From Sorangium cellulosum So0157-2 (lineage in GTDB: Bacteria > Myxococcota_A > Polyangia > Polyangiales > Polyangiaceae): DNA of 64,000 nt. Below, one piece after another: positions 1 through 13,500 of the stretch (its first letter is position 1; each line of letters starts with the position of its first letter). Below the pieces are notes generated by a model that made no database searches, was not told where the DNA came from, and saw only the letters and a list, made by a program, of their open reading frames with translations. The translations under genes were made by a program, and so were the position numbers. The stretch covers positions 6,187,501 to 6,251,500 of the forward strand of contig NC_021658.1 in assembly GCF_000418325.1 (NCBI RefSeq). Reading direction: 5' to 3'.

Positions 1-557
1 AACGCCTCGTGGCCCTGCGCTCCGACGAGGCGCGAGAGGTTCGCGGCCACGACCGGGAGCCCCGCGTCGATCGCGTCCGAGGAGCAGAAGAGCGTCGAGC
101 CCGCGCTCGTGGGGCGGAACTCCGTCAGGCTCACGCCCTCGCCGGCGCCGTACCACCCGAAGAGCGTGCTCACGGTGCCCCAGCGGGCGCCGTCGGCGGA
201 GCAGTACGACCACGTGGTGCCCCAGAGCTCGAAGAGCGAGCGCACGATCCACCGCGCGAGCCTCACGCCGAGCCACAGGATCGCGGCGAGGAGCGCCGCG
301 GAGGCGAGGGAGCTGTCCGCGGACTCGGCGAGGCCGGTCAGGAGCAGCGCGTAGAGCGCCGAGTACGCGAGCAAGAGGCCGCTCGTGATCGCGCTCAGGA
401 ACAGCTCGATCCTCGGCGACGCGCCGCGCCGCTCGGCGCGTCGCCACACGGCGCGATGAGGGGGCTCGCCGCAGCGGGCGCAGGGGTCGGCGGCGCCGCA
501 TCGCCGTCGCTTTCCGCAGCCGAGGCAGATGTCGTTCGGGGGCAACCGGCTTGGCAT
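1..557 (-). CDS. Zinc-ribbon membrane protein, hypothetical (3' end beyond window)
   Basis: Reading from an ATG at 557 towards base 1, the frame stays open for 185 codons and runs off the window, so the C-terminus is missing. The N-terminus has two CxxC knuckles (CLGC at 11-14, CARC at 26-29, plus Cys20), which looks like a small zinc ribbon. Two hydrophobic stretches follow at roughly residues 52-75 and 82-97. The remainder is soluble-looking (residues ~100-185) with no motif I recognise. It is divergent from the TolC-type gene at 715, and the 157 bp between them must hold both promoters. Zinc-ribbon plus transmembrane proteins of unknown role are common in myxobacteria. I do not assign a function. 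Confidence 0.6.
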   Translation of the reverse strand, partial: MPSRLPPNDICLGCGKRRRCGAADPCARCGEPPHRAVWRRAERRGASPRIELFLSAITSGLLLAYSALYALLLTGLAESADSSLASAALLAAILWLGVRLARWIVRSLFELWGTTWSYCSADGARWGTVSTLFGWYGAGEGVSLTEFRPTSAGSTLFCSSDAIDAGLPVVAANLSRLVGAQGHEA

Positions 558-714
558 CGGTGATCCAGAATAGTGGCGCATCCGCGCGCTGCCGCCATGA
601 CTTGGGCGGCCGCGCGGCCGCCCGCCCACGGTTTCGCACACGCGCGCAGGCCGAGACCGCGCGCCTTCCGCTTCGGGCTTGTCGTCGCGCGCCGGACGGC
701 GCATCGAGTCGCGC

Positions 715-2211
715 ATGCCCCGTCGCCGGCTCCGCATGGTCGCTGTCCTCGCCCTCGCTCCCCTCGCCCTGCATCAAGGAGTCGCCCTCGCGCAGCCGGC
801 GCCCCCGCCGGCGCGACCGGGCCAGCTGCCTCAGGGGCGGCCGGGCCAGCAGGCCCCCGCGGGCGCCGCCGCGCCCCCCCCGGCCGCCGCCCCGGCGACG
901 GCGGGGGCGCCCGCGGCGACGCCGCAGCGCATCGAGGTGAACGACCCCGCGCTCGCGCCCGTCCCGCCGGCGGCGCGCACGCTCGCGAGCTGGAACGAGG
1001 CGCGCGCGATCATCGAGCAGCGGTCGGTCGATCTCGTCGTCGCCGTGCAGGAGGTCGCCCGCGCCGAGGGGAGCGCGCGGCGGGCGCTCGCCCAGGCGCT
1101 GCCGAACCTCGACGCGAGCGGCGAGCTGAGCCGCCTCCTGGCGCCCGGGGGCGCGGACGCGCCGACGCGGGCGGCGGCGTCGATCACGCTCCGGCAGCCC
1201 ATCCTCGCGCCGCGCGCCTGGTACGGCATCGGCACCGCCGACCTCGCGGTCGAGGTCGCCAAGCTGAGCCTCGAGGACCGGCGCCGCTTCACGCTCGTCG
1301 CGGTCGCGGACGCCGTCGTCTCCATCGTCACGACCGAGCGGCTCAGCGAGGTCAACCGCGTCGGGCTGCGCAGCGCGCTCGAGCTGCTCGAGCTCACGCG
1401 GCGGCGGGAGCGCCTCGGCACCGGCACCAAGCTCGACGTCGTCCGCGCGGAGCAGGACGTCGCGCTCGCCCGCGCGACGCTCGTGTCCGGCGACGAGTCG
1501 CTGCGCAGGGCGCGCGAGGCGCTCGGGGCCGCGCTCGGCCTGAAGGGCGAGGTCGGCGTGCCGCAGGAGTTCTCGCTGAACGGGATCGCGACGGAGCTCG
1601 GGTCCCAGTGCACCCAGACGCGGACGGATCAGCGCGCCGACGTCCGCGCCGCGCGCGGCGAGCTGGAGCTCGCCGAGCGCGGCCTCACCGACGCGAAGCT
1701 CGCGTTCGCTCCGTATGCCGAGGTGTCGAGCACGCTGGGGGCCGAGACCTACTTCGGCGGCGCCGCCCCCGCCGGCGGCGTCGGCGGCGTCGGGGACGCC
1801 GGCGACGCCACGCGGTCCGGCTGGTCGTGGTCGATCCGCGCGGTGCTCACCGTGCCCATCTGGGACGGCGGGGCGCGCTACGGCGATCTCCGGATCAACC
1901 GGGCGGTCGTGGAGCAGCAGCGGGCCCGCCTCGGCGCGGTGGAGCGCTCGGCCGAGCTCGAGTCGACGCAGGCGGTCCGGAGCGTCGAGGTCGCCGAGCA
2001 GGCGCGCGCGGTCGCCGAGCAGTCGCGCGACCTCGCGCGCGAGACCGCGCGCCTCACGCAGGTCGCGTACGAGGCCGGCACCGTGACGAGCTTCGATCTC
2101 GTCGAGTCCAGCCGCAGGCAGCGCCAGGCCGAGATCGACCTCGCGGTGCGGGAGTTCGAGGTGGTGAAGGCGAAGATCTCGGCGCTGCTCGCGTCCGCCT
2201 CGTGCAAGTGA
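715..2211 (+). CDS. TolC-family outer membrane efflux protein
   Basis: Predicted outer-membrane channel component of a tripartite efflux or type I secretion system. The ATG at 715 is preferred to one 36 bp upstream because it begins a clean signal peptide: basic MPRRRLRM, a hydrophobic core, and cleavage near VALAQ. A Pro/Ala/Gly-rich linker (about residues 27-75) precedes two copies of the TolC helical-hairpin repeat, recognisable from LASWNEARAIIEQRS, from LGTGTKLDVVRAEQDVALA in the first half, and from YEAGTVTSFDLVESSRRQRQAE in the second. The 498-residue length suits the family. No inner-membrane pump or adaptor lies beside it in this window, so the substrate cannot be inferred. The protein ends with Cys-Lys, which is unusual but minor. 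Confidence 0.85.
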   Translation: MPRRRLRMVAVLALAPLALHQGVALAQPAPPPARPGQLPQGRPGQQAPAGAAAPPPAAAPATAGAPAATPQRIEVNDPALAPVPPAARTLASWNEARAIIEQRSVDLVVAVQEVARAEGSARRALAQALPNLDASGELSRLLAPGGADAPTRAAASITLRQPILAPRAWYGIGTADLAVEVAKLSLEDRRRFTLVAVADAVVSIVTTERLSEVNRVGLRSALELLELTRRRERLGTGTKLDVVRAEQDVALARATLVSGDESLRRAREALGAALGLKGEVGVPQEFSLNGIATELGSQCTQTRTDQRADVRAARGELELAERGLTDAKLAFAPYAEVSSTLGAETYFGGAAPAGGVGGVGDAGDATRSGWSWSIRAVLTVPIWDGGARYGDLRINRAVVEQQRARLGAVERSAELESTQAVRSVEVAEQARAVAEQSRDLARETARLTQVAYEAGTVTSFDLVESSRRQRQAEIDLAVREFEVVKAKISALLASASCK

Positions 2212-2306
2212 CCGTTCGTGGCAACGACCGCGCGCGGAGAGGAATGAAGCGCATCGAGGTGACGCGCGCCGCCCCGCGTGGGGGTTGTGCCGAGCGACCG
2301 CGCGAG

Positions 2307-2321
2307 TAGGCTACGCGCCCC
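2307..2321 (+). promoter_or_regulatory. -10-like TAGGCT immediately upstream of start (leaderless promoter candidate)
   Basis: TAGGCT at 2307-2312 lies 9 nt before the ATG at 2322, and no Shine-Dalgarno sequence is present. The arrangement matches the TAnnnT box seen before several other genes here. No convincing -35 element. Confidence 0.35.
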
Positions 2322-3917
<1,596 letters not shown>

Positions 3918-3980
3918 CGCGCAAACGCCGGGGTAGCCCTTCTAGAAGGACGCAGAGGACCCTATGGTGAAGTCTCGCAC

Positions 3981-5537
<1,557 letters not shown>

Positions 5538-5538
5538 C

Positions 5539-5556
5539 GCGGCGCCTCCGCGCCGC
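5539..5556. terminator. GC hairpin between convergent genes
   Basis: A perfect 7-bp stem, GCGGCGC and GCGCCGC around a CTCC loop, begins 2 nt after the kinase stop codon and lies between two convergent genes. There is no T-tract, so it could be a bidirectional or factor-assisted terminator or simply chance in GC-rich DNA. Confidence 0.35.
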
Positions 5557-5620
5557 TGACGCAGCGCGACCGCGACCCCGGCCGCGCTCAGGCGCCGGCC
5601 GGACGCGCGCACGGCCGCGC

Positions 5621-8273
5621 TCAGGTGCCGGCCGGCGGCGCCTCGGGCGCCTCGAACGCCGCCCGGAGCGCCTCCGCGCGCAGCTCGATCGCCGCCGAGG
5701 CCGCCGGCGGCACGGGCGCCTCCGCCTCGGCGGACAGCGCCATGGCGAAGGCGTCGATCGCGGCCTCGACCACGCCCTCGATCGGGCGCGCCGCGAGCTC
5801 GTCGGGGGCGTCGTGCACCGCCACCATGCCCATCAGGACCGCGCGCACGTGGGCCGCCGCCCGCGGCGACGGCGCGGCGGCGCTCGCCTCCTCGACGCCG
5901 CCCGCGGCGCGCGCCCCCGGCTCCACGCCCGCGCGGGCCGCCCGCGCGATCTCCGCCGAGAGCGGCCAGCTCAGCCGCGTGACGAGCCGCTCCTGCACGT
6001 AGGCGCGGACGCCGGCGTCCGCGCGCTTGCGCTCCTCGGGCAGCGCCGCGATCGGCCGCAGATCGGCCGCGAGCTCCCGCCGCGCGGGCTCGAGCGCCTT
6101 GTCGATCGCCGCGGCGATCGTGCGCCGGTCGCGGCGCAGGTACGCCGCGCTCGCGCGGAGCCGGTCGGCCTCGGCGCGCGCCCGCCGCCCGGCCTCGCGG
6201 TCCTCCGCGGCGCGCGCCGCGGCCGCCTGCGCGAGCTCGGCCGCGATGCGGCCCGCCTTGCGCCGGAGCGCGCGCTCGCGCAGCGCGTCGCTCGCGTCGA
6301 CGATCTGCTCGGCGAAGAGCGCCTCGACCTCGGCCCACCCCGAGGCCGCGAGCGCCGCCTCGTCGCCGAGCCGCCCCTTCAGCGAGAGCCGCGCCGAGAA
6401 CGCGATCGGCGGCGTGAGCGAGGTGATGGCGCTCGCCGCGAGGCTGTCGCGCACGTGCGCGAGCACCGTCTCCAGCGCGTCGGGCTTGAGCCGGTCCGCC
6501 TTGTTCGCGAGGATCTGCACGGGCACGCCGAGCGCGCTGATCTCGGAGAGCACCCGCCGCTCCGACTCCTTCATCGCCTGGGGCGCGTCGAGCAGCCAGA
6601 TGGCGACGTGGGCCTCGTCGAACGCGCGCCGCGCCTCCGCGATGTGGTCCGGGTCCGGCGCGTTGAAGCCGGGCGTGTCGAGGATCTCGACGCGCTTGAG
6701 CCGCTCGATCGGCGCGTAGATGAAGACGCGCGCGACCTTCGCCCCGGCGGCGGCGAGCGCGCGCAGCGTGTCCTTGAGCGCCGCGTGCGGCACGACGCGG
6801 TCCTGGCCGCCGCGCACGACGATGCGCGCGAACGGATCGGGCGCCCAGGCGACCCAGTGGAGCGTCGCGGTCGTCGGCAGGACGCCGGTCGGCGCCACGT
6901 CCTCGCCGAGCAGCGCGTTCAGGAACGTGCTCTTGCCGGCGTTGAACTCGCCGACGACGGCGGCGCGCAGCGGGCGCTCCCGCTCCACCGCGAGGGCCTC
7001 GGTCGCCGCGAGCAGGTCGAGCCTGTCGAGCAGCTTGGCCGTGCGCGCGAGCTCGCGCAGCACGTCGCCCCACGCGGCCATCCGCGGCGCGGCGGGGATC
7101 CACGCGCGCGCGATCGCGCGGCGCATGTCGTCGGCCCACGCCGCGCCCTCGCCGGCCACCGCGTCGAGCGCGTCGAGCGCCTCGCTCCCCTGCCCCTCGG
7201 ACGCCCTCCTGGCCGCGTCGCGCAGCCGGACGAGGTCGGGCGGGAGCGGCGGCGCCGCGCCGCCGCGCGGGTCCACGCCCGCCGCCCGCGCCGCGAGCGC
7301 GTCGAGCGCGCCGAGGTCGCGGGTCTCGACGGCCATGCGGAGCAGCGCCGCCGCGGCCGCGCGATCGCCGGCGGAGAGCCCGCGCGCGAGCGCCTGCCGC
7401 GCGTCGTCGCGCCGCCCCTCGGCGAAGGCGAACGCGGCGGCCCAGGTCGGCTCGTCGAGCGCGCCCGCGGCGCGGACAACGCGGCGCACGCGGTCGACGA
7501 CGAGCACGTCGCGGGAGGCGGCGACGAGCGACGCGCAGAGCTCCGCCGCGCCGGGGACGTCGAGCACGAGCGCCCGCAGCCCGAGATCGAGCGCCCGCGC
7601 CACGTCGGCGGGCGGCAGCGCGGCGGCGGAGGCGCCCGGCGCCCGCCTCGGCCAGCGCGAGCCGGGCCTGCACGAGGGCGGCGCGCCCCTCGATGGCGGT
7701 GGGCTCGCCCAGGATCGCCGCGGCGGCGCGCGCGCCGTCGAGGTCGCCGTGGGCGAGCGCGCACTCGGCGCGGCGGAGGGCGGCGTCGCGGTCGGGCGCG
7801 GTCGAGAGCGGCGCCGGGATGCGGTCGAGCCAGCGCTGCGCCCGGGCCGGGTCGCCGGCGGCGAGGTCGAGATCGCACAGGTCGAGCAGCGCGAGCCGCG
7901 CCGCGTCGCGCTCCTCCGGCGCCGCGGCGGCGCGCTCGAGCGCGTCGCGCGCGCCGTCCCAGCCGACGCGCTGCCCCGCGCGCCCGAGGCGGAGCCACAC
8001 GTCGGCGCGCCAGGGCACGCGCTTCGCGAGGTCGGCGAGCGCGGTGACGACCTCCTGATCGAGCCACGCGTCCTCCGCGGCGTCGGCCCAGAGCGCGAGT
8101 CCGACGGCCGAGTCGGGCAGGACGGAGAGGATGGTGCGGGCGTGCTCGCGGGCCTCGAGCGGCATCCCCTTCGCGAGCGCGGCCTCGGCGGCGCTGCGCT
8201 CGTTTTCGAGGCCGAGCGCGAGGATCTCGACCCGCCCGAAGAATCGGTTCAGCGCCTCGACGAGCCTCGCCAT
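5621..8273 (-). CDS. Dynamin-like/Era-type GTPase with N-terminal helical repeats, interrupted by a +1 frameshift near 7642
   Basis: Reading from the ATG at 8273, the first ~211 codons encode a helical, tetratricopeptide-like segment. After about 7642 the sense sequence continues in another frame to the stop at 5621. The total of 2653 bp is one base more than 884 codons. Removing one G from the GGG run (CCC at 7642-7644 on the plus strand) joins LALAEAAPGAS to LPPADVARALD smoothly. The GTPase domain starts near residue 438: G1 GEFNAGKST, G3 DTPG near 532, G4 NKAD near 587. A long helical C-terminal region follows, as in bacterial dynamin-like proteins that remodel membranes. The second half alone reads as an open frame from 7603. 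Whether the frameshift is real or a sequencing error cannot be decided here. Confidence 0.7.
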
Positions 8274-8589
8274 GGGCGCGATGAAAGCCTTGCGGGAGGG
8301 CGGTCGTCCAAGAAAAAACGAAGGCGGGGGGCGGCCGTCGCTCGGCGGGGGATCGAGCCGGAGGAGGGGTGCCCGGTGAGCCGGAGGGAGCGAGGTGCGC
8401 TCTGGACAACCCCGCAGCGGAGCTGCTCGGGTGACGGCGGCGCTGCGCGTTGGCCCCGGCCGGGTGCTCCGCGTCCGATGCACGGCGACGACGGGCGGGC
8501 GAGCCGCGACAAAAGGTACGCCGACCCCACACGCTTGGGGTACTACGAAGGTGCCGCGGAGCGTACCGCGGAGCTCGGTAGCGACCGTC
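8274..8589. other. Divergent intergenic region, 316 bp, no gene seen
   Basis: The region separates the dynamin-like gene (minus) from the AAA ATPase gene (plus). I see an A-run (AAGAAAAAACGAAGG near 8309) but no open frame with coding character, no RNA gene and no clear sigma-70 promoter. The plus-strand frame is open upstream of the ATPase start, but its composition is not protein-like. Confidence 0.5.
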
Positions 8590-9843
8590 ATGCCAGGTAA
8601 CCGGATCACTGAGATTCACGTGAAGGGGCTGCGCGCCCTCGCCGATGTGCGGCTCCGGCTTGACGGGCTCACGGTCCTCATCGGCGATAACGGCAGCGGC
8701 AAGAGCAGCCTGATCGAGGCGTGCGAGCTGCTGCAGCGCGCGGCCAGCGAGAGCTTCGCCGAGGACGTGATCAGGATTCACGGCGGCGTCGGGAGCTTGC
8801 TCCGCGCCGGCGCCGAGCAGCTGGAGCTCGGCCTGGTCATCGCGCTGGAAGGTGGCTTCCATGAAAGGTTCGAGTACTCCTTCGCGCTCGACAGGAGCGG
8901 AGTCATCCTGCGCGAGCTCCTCGAGTGGGTCCGCGGTGAGCTTGATGACGGCGATGCGGTCATAGAACAACGTGTCGGCATCATCTCGCGCGAGGGGGGG
9001 CTCTACAGGAGTAGCTCGTTCAGGTTTTTGATAGATGAGAAAGACGTTCCACCCGTAGAAAGGACCATCGATCCGAAGCGGCTAGCGCTCTCTTCGTTCG
9101 GGGAGTTCCCACCTCATTGGCTCATGGTTGAGGCGCTGGCCGCGCTCCGCGGCATCGACGTCCACCTGCCCTTCGACACCACCGCGCGCTGGGTGCAGCG
9201 CTCGCGCGGTCAGCCGTCACCCCTGCGCGGCGCCGCTACCGTAGAGCCGGCGGAGGCGCTCTCGCGCTTCGGAGCCAACCTCCCGAACGCGTGGAGCGCT
9301 CTCAAGAACGATTTCTCCGAGGCGCACTGGCGGGAGACGATGGACTACGTCCGTCTGGGCCTGGGACGCGACGTCGAGTCCGTCAACGTGCGCGCCGATC
9401 CGGGCGGCGGCTCGATCGCCCTGCGGCTCAAGTATGCCGGCCTCGACGAACAGATCCCCTCGTTCGCGATCTCTGACGGCACGCTCGCGTACCTCGCGTT
9501 CGTGGCCCTCTACCGGCTCAACACCAAGAAGAGCCTCATCGCCTTCGACGAGCCCGAGACCCACCTGCACCCCGAGCTGCTCCAGCGCGTGCTCGGGTTC
9601 TTCGAGGCCATGGCGAAGGAGCGGCCCGTGCTGCTCGCGACGCACTCCGATCGGCTGCTCGACGGCCTGTCCGACCCTGCCCGCTCGGTCGTCCTCTGCG
9701 AGCTCGACGAGCGCCGCGCGACGACGCTCGTCCGTCCCGACCCGGACGCCCTGCGGGACTGGCTCACGGAGTACCGTGGGCTCGGCGACGTGCGGGGGGC
9801 CGGCCACGCCGCCTCCATCCTGACGCGGCGGGAGGGCGAGTGA
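8590..9843 (+). CDS. AAA family ATPase (AAA_21/OLD-like), first gene of a two-gene system
   Basis: Predicted SMC/RecF-type ABC ATPase of 417 residues. Starting at ATG 8590 puts a beta strand (RITEIHVKGLRALADVRLRL) directly before the Walker A motif GDNGSGKSSLIEA near residue 36, which is the normal geometry; the upstream open frame is low-complexity and rejected. The C-terminal half has a signature-like segment (SFAISDGTLAYLAFVAL), Walker B LIAFDEPETHLHPELLQRVL, and a switch His in LLATHSDRLLDGL. Such ATPases pair with Toprim, HNH or DUF nucleases in defence systems. The stop codon overlaps the GTG of the next gene (GTGA), which implies translational coupling. Bases ~8870-9080 are noticeably less GC-rich than the surroundings, suggesting acquisition by transfer. 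The function is inferred. Confidence 0.85.
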   Translation: MPGNRITEIHVKGLRALADVRLRLDGLTVLIGDNGSGKSSLIEACELLQRAASESFAEDVIRIHGGVGSLLRAGAEQLELGLVIALEGGFHERFEYSFALDRSGVILRELLEWVRGELDDGDAVIEQRVGIISREGGLYRSSSFRFLIDEKDVPPVERTIDPKRLALSSFGEFPPHWLMVEALAALRGIDVHLPFDTTARWVQRSRGQPSPLRGAATVEPAEALSRFGANLPNAWSALKNDFSEAHWRETMDYVRLGLGRDVESVNVRADPGGGSIALRLKYAGLDEQIPSFAISDGTLAYLAFVALYRLNTKKSLIAFDEPETHLHPELLQRVLGFFEAMAKERPVLLATHSDRLLDGLSDPARSVVLCELDERRATTLVRPDPDALRDWLTEYRGLGDVRGAGHAASILTRREGE

Positions 9844-10433
9844 CCCCGCTCGCCGTGATCCTGTACGAAGATCAGCGAGGTCCGGAGAAGGAGTTCGGCC
9901 TCCACAACCTCCTCGTCGCGTGTGTCGCCGACGATGCCGGAGAAGACCGATTCGCGCTCCGAAGAAAGCTCGACGGCCGGCCGATGAAGGGCGTGCAGAA
10001 CCTGCTCCGGAGCTGCCGTAGAGACATCCGCCGGTTGAGCTCGAAGGGGCAGCAGGTCTTTGCGCTCGTCGACAACGACGCCATACGTCACCAGCTGAAG
10101 CACGAGGGCATCACGGAGAGCGCGGACGACGCCGCCGTGGTACGCGCGATCAAGGACAAGTGCGACGCTCCGGAGAGGCTTCACGTGTTCCTGCTGAAGG
10201 AGAACACGGAGACGGTCATCGAGGCCGCCGAGCATCGCGACAAGGACCTCGCGCGATCGCTCGTGACGCAGGCGCTCCAGAAGGACGTCAACGCCCGGGA
10301 CGCGATCTTCAACAGGATCTCGTGGCACTCGGACCGCGCCGTGCGCGACTGCATCCGACAGCGCGTGGAGGCGATCCTCGAGATCGTGAAGGCGCTCGTC
10401 ACGCTCGTGCGCGCAGGCGACGGCAGCGTCTGA
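9840..10433 (+). CDS. Toprim-like (DUF4276/OLD-nuclease-like) partner of the AAA ATPase
   Basis: This 197-residue protein starts at a GTG that overlaps the ATPase stop by four bases. Its N-terminal strand LAVILYEDQ carries an acidic pair (Glu10/Asp11). A second strand, FALVDND, ends in an Asp-x-Asp at residues 78-80. A Glu on strand 1 and DxD on a later strand is the metal-binding pattern of Toprim folds and of small proteins that accompany AAA_21 ATPases. I therefore read it as a candidate nuclease or nucleotide-processing effector. The C-terminal half is helical, rich in Arg and Glu (EAAEHRDKDLARSLVTQAL). Assignment rests on motif spacing and gene context only; no family is certain. Confidence 0.65.
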   Translation: MTPLAVILYEDQRGPEKEFGLHNLLVACVADDAGEDRFALRRKLDGRPMKGVQNLLRSCRRDIRRLSSKGQQVFALVDNDAIRHQLKHEGITESADDAAVVRAIKDKCDAPERLHVFLLKENTETVIEAAEHRDKDLARSLVTQALQKDVNARDAIFNRISWHSDRAVRDCIRQRVEAILEIVKALVTLVRAGDGSV

Positions 10434-10564
10434 GCGCGGGCCGGAGCTGTCGAAGGAACAGCAGGGCACGCGGGGCGCATGCGCGCGCTGCATGCCGCGC
10501 CGCCCGCGCGGGCCCCGGCTGGCGCCTCGGACGCCGACAGCTTGCGCGATGGCGCGCGCTTGTT

Positions 10565-10579
10565 TGTTAGACTGACTAA
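10565..10579 (+). promoter_or_regulatory. TGTTAGACTG box, leaderless-type start element
   Basis: TGTTAGACTG at 10565-10574 places TAGACT (a TAnnnT -10 match) 6 nt before the GTG at 10580. The same ten bases at the same spacing precede the GTG at 21099. There is no Shine-Dalgarno sequence. Confidence 0.5.
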
Positions 10580-13500
10580 GTGTCGCAGGACATCCCCACA
10601 CGGCGCGTCGACCCAGCGCGCGTCGACGCGCTGGTCGTGACCGCGCTGCAGGACGAGCTCGAGGCGGTGCTCTCGCTCGGCGAGGCCGGCCGGGACGGCT
10701 GGCGGGAGGCGCGGGATCCGGCCGGCTTTCCGTACTACGTCCGCGAGCTCCCGAACGACCGCGGCAAGCCGCTCCGCGTCGCCGCCGCGTGGTCCGGACG
10801 GATGGGCGAGAGCGCCGCGGCGGCGAGGGCGCAGGGGCTCATCGACGAGCTCGATCCGGGGTGCCTCGCGATGTGCGGCATCTGCGCCGGGCGGCGCGGC
10901 GAGGTGTCGCTCGGCGACGTCATCGTCGCGGATCGGGTCTACAGCTACGACGAGGGCAAGCGCGTCGCCGCGCCCGGCGGGGGCGGCGACGGCGCGTTCT
11001 TCCACGACATCGAGACGTACAACCTCGAGCGGACGTGGAACATGGACGCCGCGCTCTTCGCGCGCGAGTTCGAGCGCCAGACGCCGCTCGCGGCCGCGCG
11101 CCCGCCGTCGAGGGCGTCGCAGGCGTGGTGGCTCCGGCACGCGCTCTACGCGAGCCAGGCCGAGGGCGGCCCGCCGCCCGTCGCGCGGCCGGAGCGCGCC
11201 GAGCGGTGCCCGGGCTGGACCGACCGCATCGGCGAGCTGGAGGCGGCGGGCGTGCTCCGCATCGGCGACGGCGGCCTCGAGCTCACCGAGGCGGGCATGG
11301 CGCAGGTTCGCCGCGAGCGCCTCGTCTACCCGGACGGCCCGCCCGAGGCCCGGCCGTTCTGCGTGCACATCGGCCCGATCGCCACGGGCAAGGCGGTGCA
11401 GGAGGACGCCGGGCTGTTCGAGCGCCTGAAGTCGATCGGCCGGAAGGTGCTCGGCGTCGAGATGGAGGCCGCGGCGATCGGCTACGTCGCCGAGCGCCTC
11501 GGGCGGCGGTCGATCATCGCGAAGGCGGTCTCGGATCACGGCGACCGCGACAAGGACGACGGCTTCCGCGCGTTCGCGTGCCGCGCGTCGGCGGAGTTCC
11601 TCTTCGCGTTCCTGCGGCGCACCCTGGAGCCCGCGCGCCCCGAGCGCGCCGAGGACACCGGGCGAGGCCGCCGGCTGCGCCGCTTCTCGGCGCGCGTGGG
11701 GAGCGGCCACGCCGAGCACCACGACGACATCCTCTTGCCGGGCGAGGGGCGCAGCGACGACTTCCTCTCGCGGGTCGAGCGCGTGTGCAGGCTCCGCGAG
11801 CCCGAGGGCGTGAAGATCGAGTGGTTCGACGCGCCCCTCCCCTTCGGCGTCTACCTGCGCGTCTCGGTCAACGAGGGCGGCATCGTCCGCATCGCGCCGC
11901 TCGCGGCGCTCGAGACCGGCATCTCGACCGAGGCGGTCTCCGCGTTCCTGGAGGGCATCGACGCCTCGTACCGGCGCGAGGATCCCGGCCTCGTGTCCAC
12001 GCTCGTCTACGGCGGCGAGCCCGCGCCGGAGGAGCTCGTCCGTTACGCGAGCGCGCGCCGCGTGCGCCTCGTGCGGTTCCTCGAGTACCAGGGGCTCATC
12101 GACTTCCGCGGCTACCTCGCGTGGCAGAACGCGAAGCTCGAGCGGGATCCCACGTATCCGCCGGCGCTCTACGTCGACCAGCGCATCGCGCTCACGGTGG
12201 GCCAGGAGGAGGTGCTGCGCGAGCGCGCGCTCGACGCGTTCGCCGAGCTGCTCGACGCGGAGCACAGCCGGTTCGTGCTGGTGCTCGGCGATTTCGGCAC
12301 GGGCAAGACGTTCCTCCTGCACGAGCTCGCGCGGCGGATGGGCAAGGCGGGCGGCCCGCTGACGCCGGTGCTCATCGAGATGCGGGCGCTGGAGAAGGCG
12401 CGCGACCTGAACGCGCTCATCGCGCAGCACCTCGCGCTCGCGGGGCTCGGCAAGATCGACCTGCCCGCGTTCCGGCACATGCTCGCCGAGGGGCGGATCG
12501 CGCTGCTGTTCGACGGCTTCGACGAGCTCGCGTTCCGCGTGACGTACGACCGTGCGGTCGAGCATTTCGACACGCTGATCCAGGCGGCGCAGGGCAAGGC
12601 GGCGAAGGTGGTGGTCACGAGCCGGAGCCAGCATTTCATCTCGGAGCAGCAGGTGAGGTCGGCGCTCGCGGAGCGGGCCGCCTTGCTCCCCGGCTACCGG
12701 CTCGCGCGCCTCATGCCGTTCACCGGCGCGCAGATCCGCAGGTTCCTGGTGAACCGGCTCGGCAGCGAGGAGGCGGCCGACGTCCGCGTGCGGCAGCTCG
12801 CGGACGTGAAGGACCTGCTCGGCCTGTCGGCGAACCCGCGGATGCTGGGGTTCATCGCCGAGATCGAGGAGGCGCAGCTCAGGCGAGCCAGCGCGGGCGA
12901 CGGGGAGATCACGTCGGCGGGGCTGTACCAGCTGCTCCTGGATCGGTGGCTCGTCTGGGAGTACGAGCGGGCGCACCCGAGGGGCGCGCAGCCCGGGCTG
13001 TCGGTGGCGCAGCGGTGGCGGGCGGTGACCGAGCTCGCGACGCGGCTGTGGCAGCGGACGGAGCAGAGCGTGAGCATCCGCGAGCTCCCGGCGGAGCTCA
13101 TCGCGGCCCTGCAGGCGCTCGGGCGGCACGAGCTCGATGTGGACGTGACGCGTCACCAGATCGGGTCGGGGACGCTGCTCGTGTGGGACGACCAGGAGAA
13201 CTTCCGGTTCATCCACCAGTCGGTGCTCGAGTGGCTGGTGGCGCGGGAGGCGGCCGAGGAGGTGCAGCGCGCCGGCGAGGCGGCGGCGCTCGCGCAGCGG
13301 GAGGTGAGCGACCTGATGGCCGATTTCTTCGGGGCGCTCGCGGGCCGCGAGGCGGCGGCGCGGTGGGCGCGAAGGGCGCTCGGCGGCGCGTTCGGGGCCG
13401 TGGCGGCGGCGAATGCGCTGCGGATCGACGGGCGGATGGGGCTCGGGGTGAGCGAGCGGATGAGCCTCGCGGGGGCGGATCTGCGGGGGCAGGACCTCTC

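Noticed and set aside
10181..13216. 1011-codon minus-strand frame under the NACHT/WD40 gene
   Set aside because: No motif, Arg/Leu/Glu-rich, and the plus strand has clear nucleosidase and NACHT motifs in frame.
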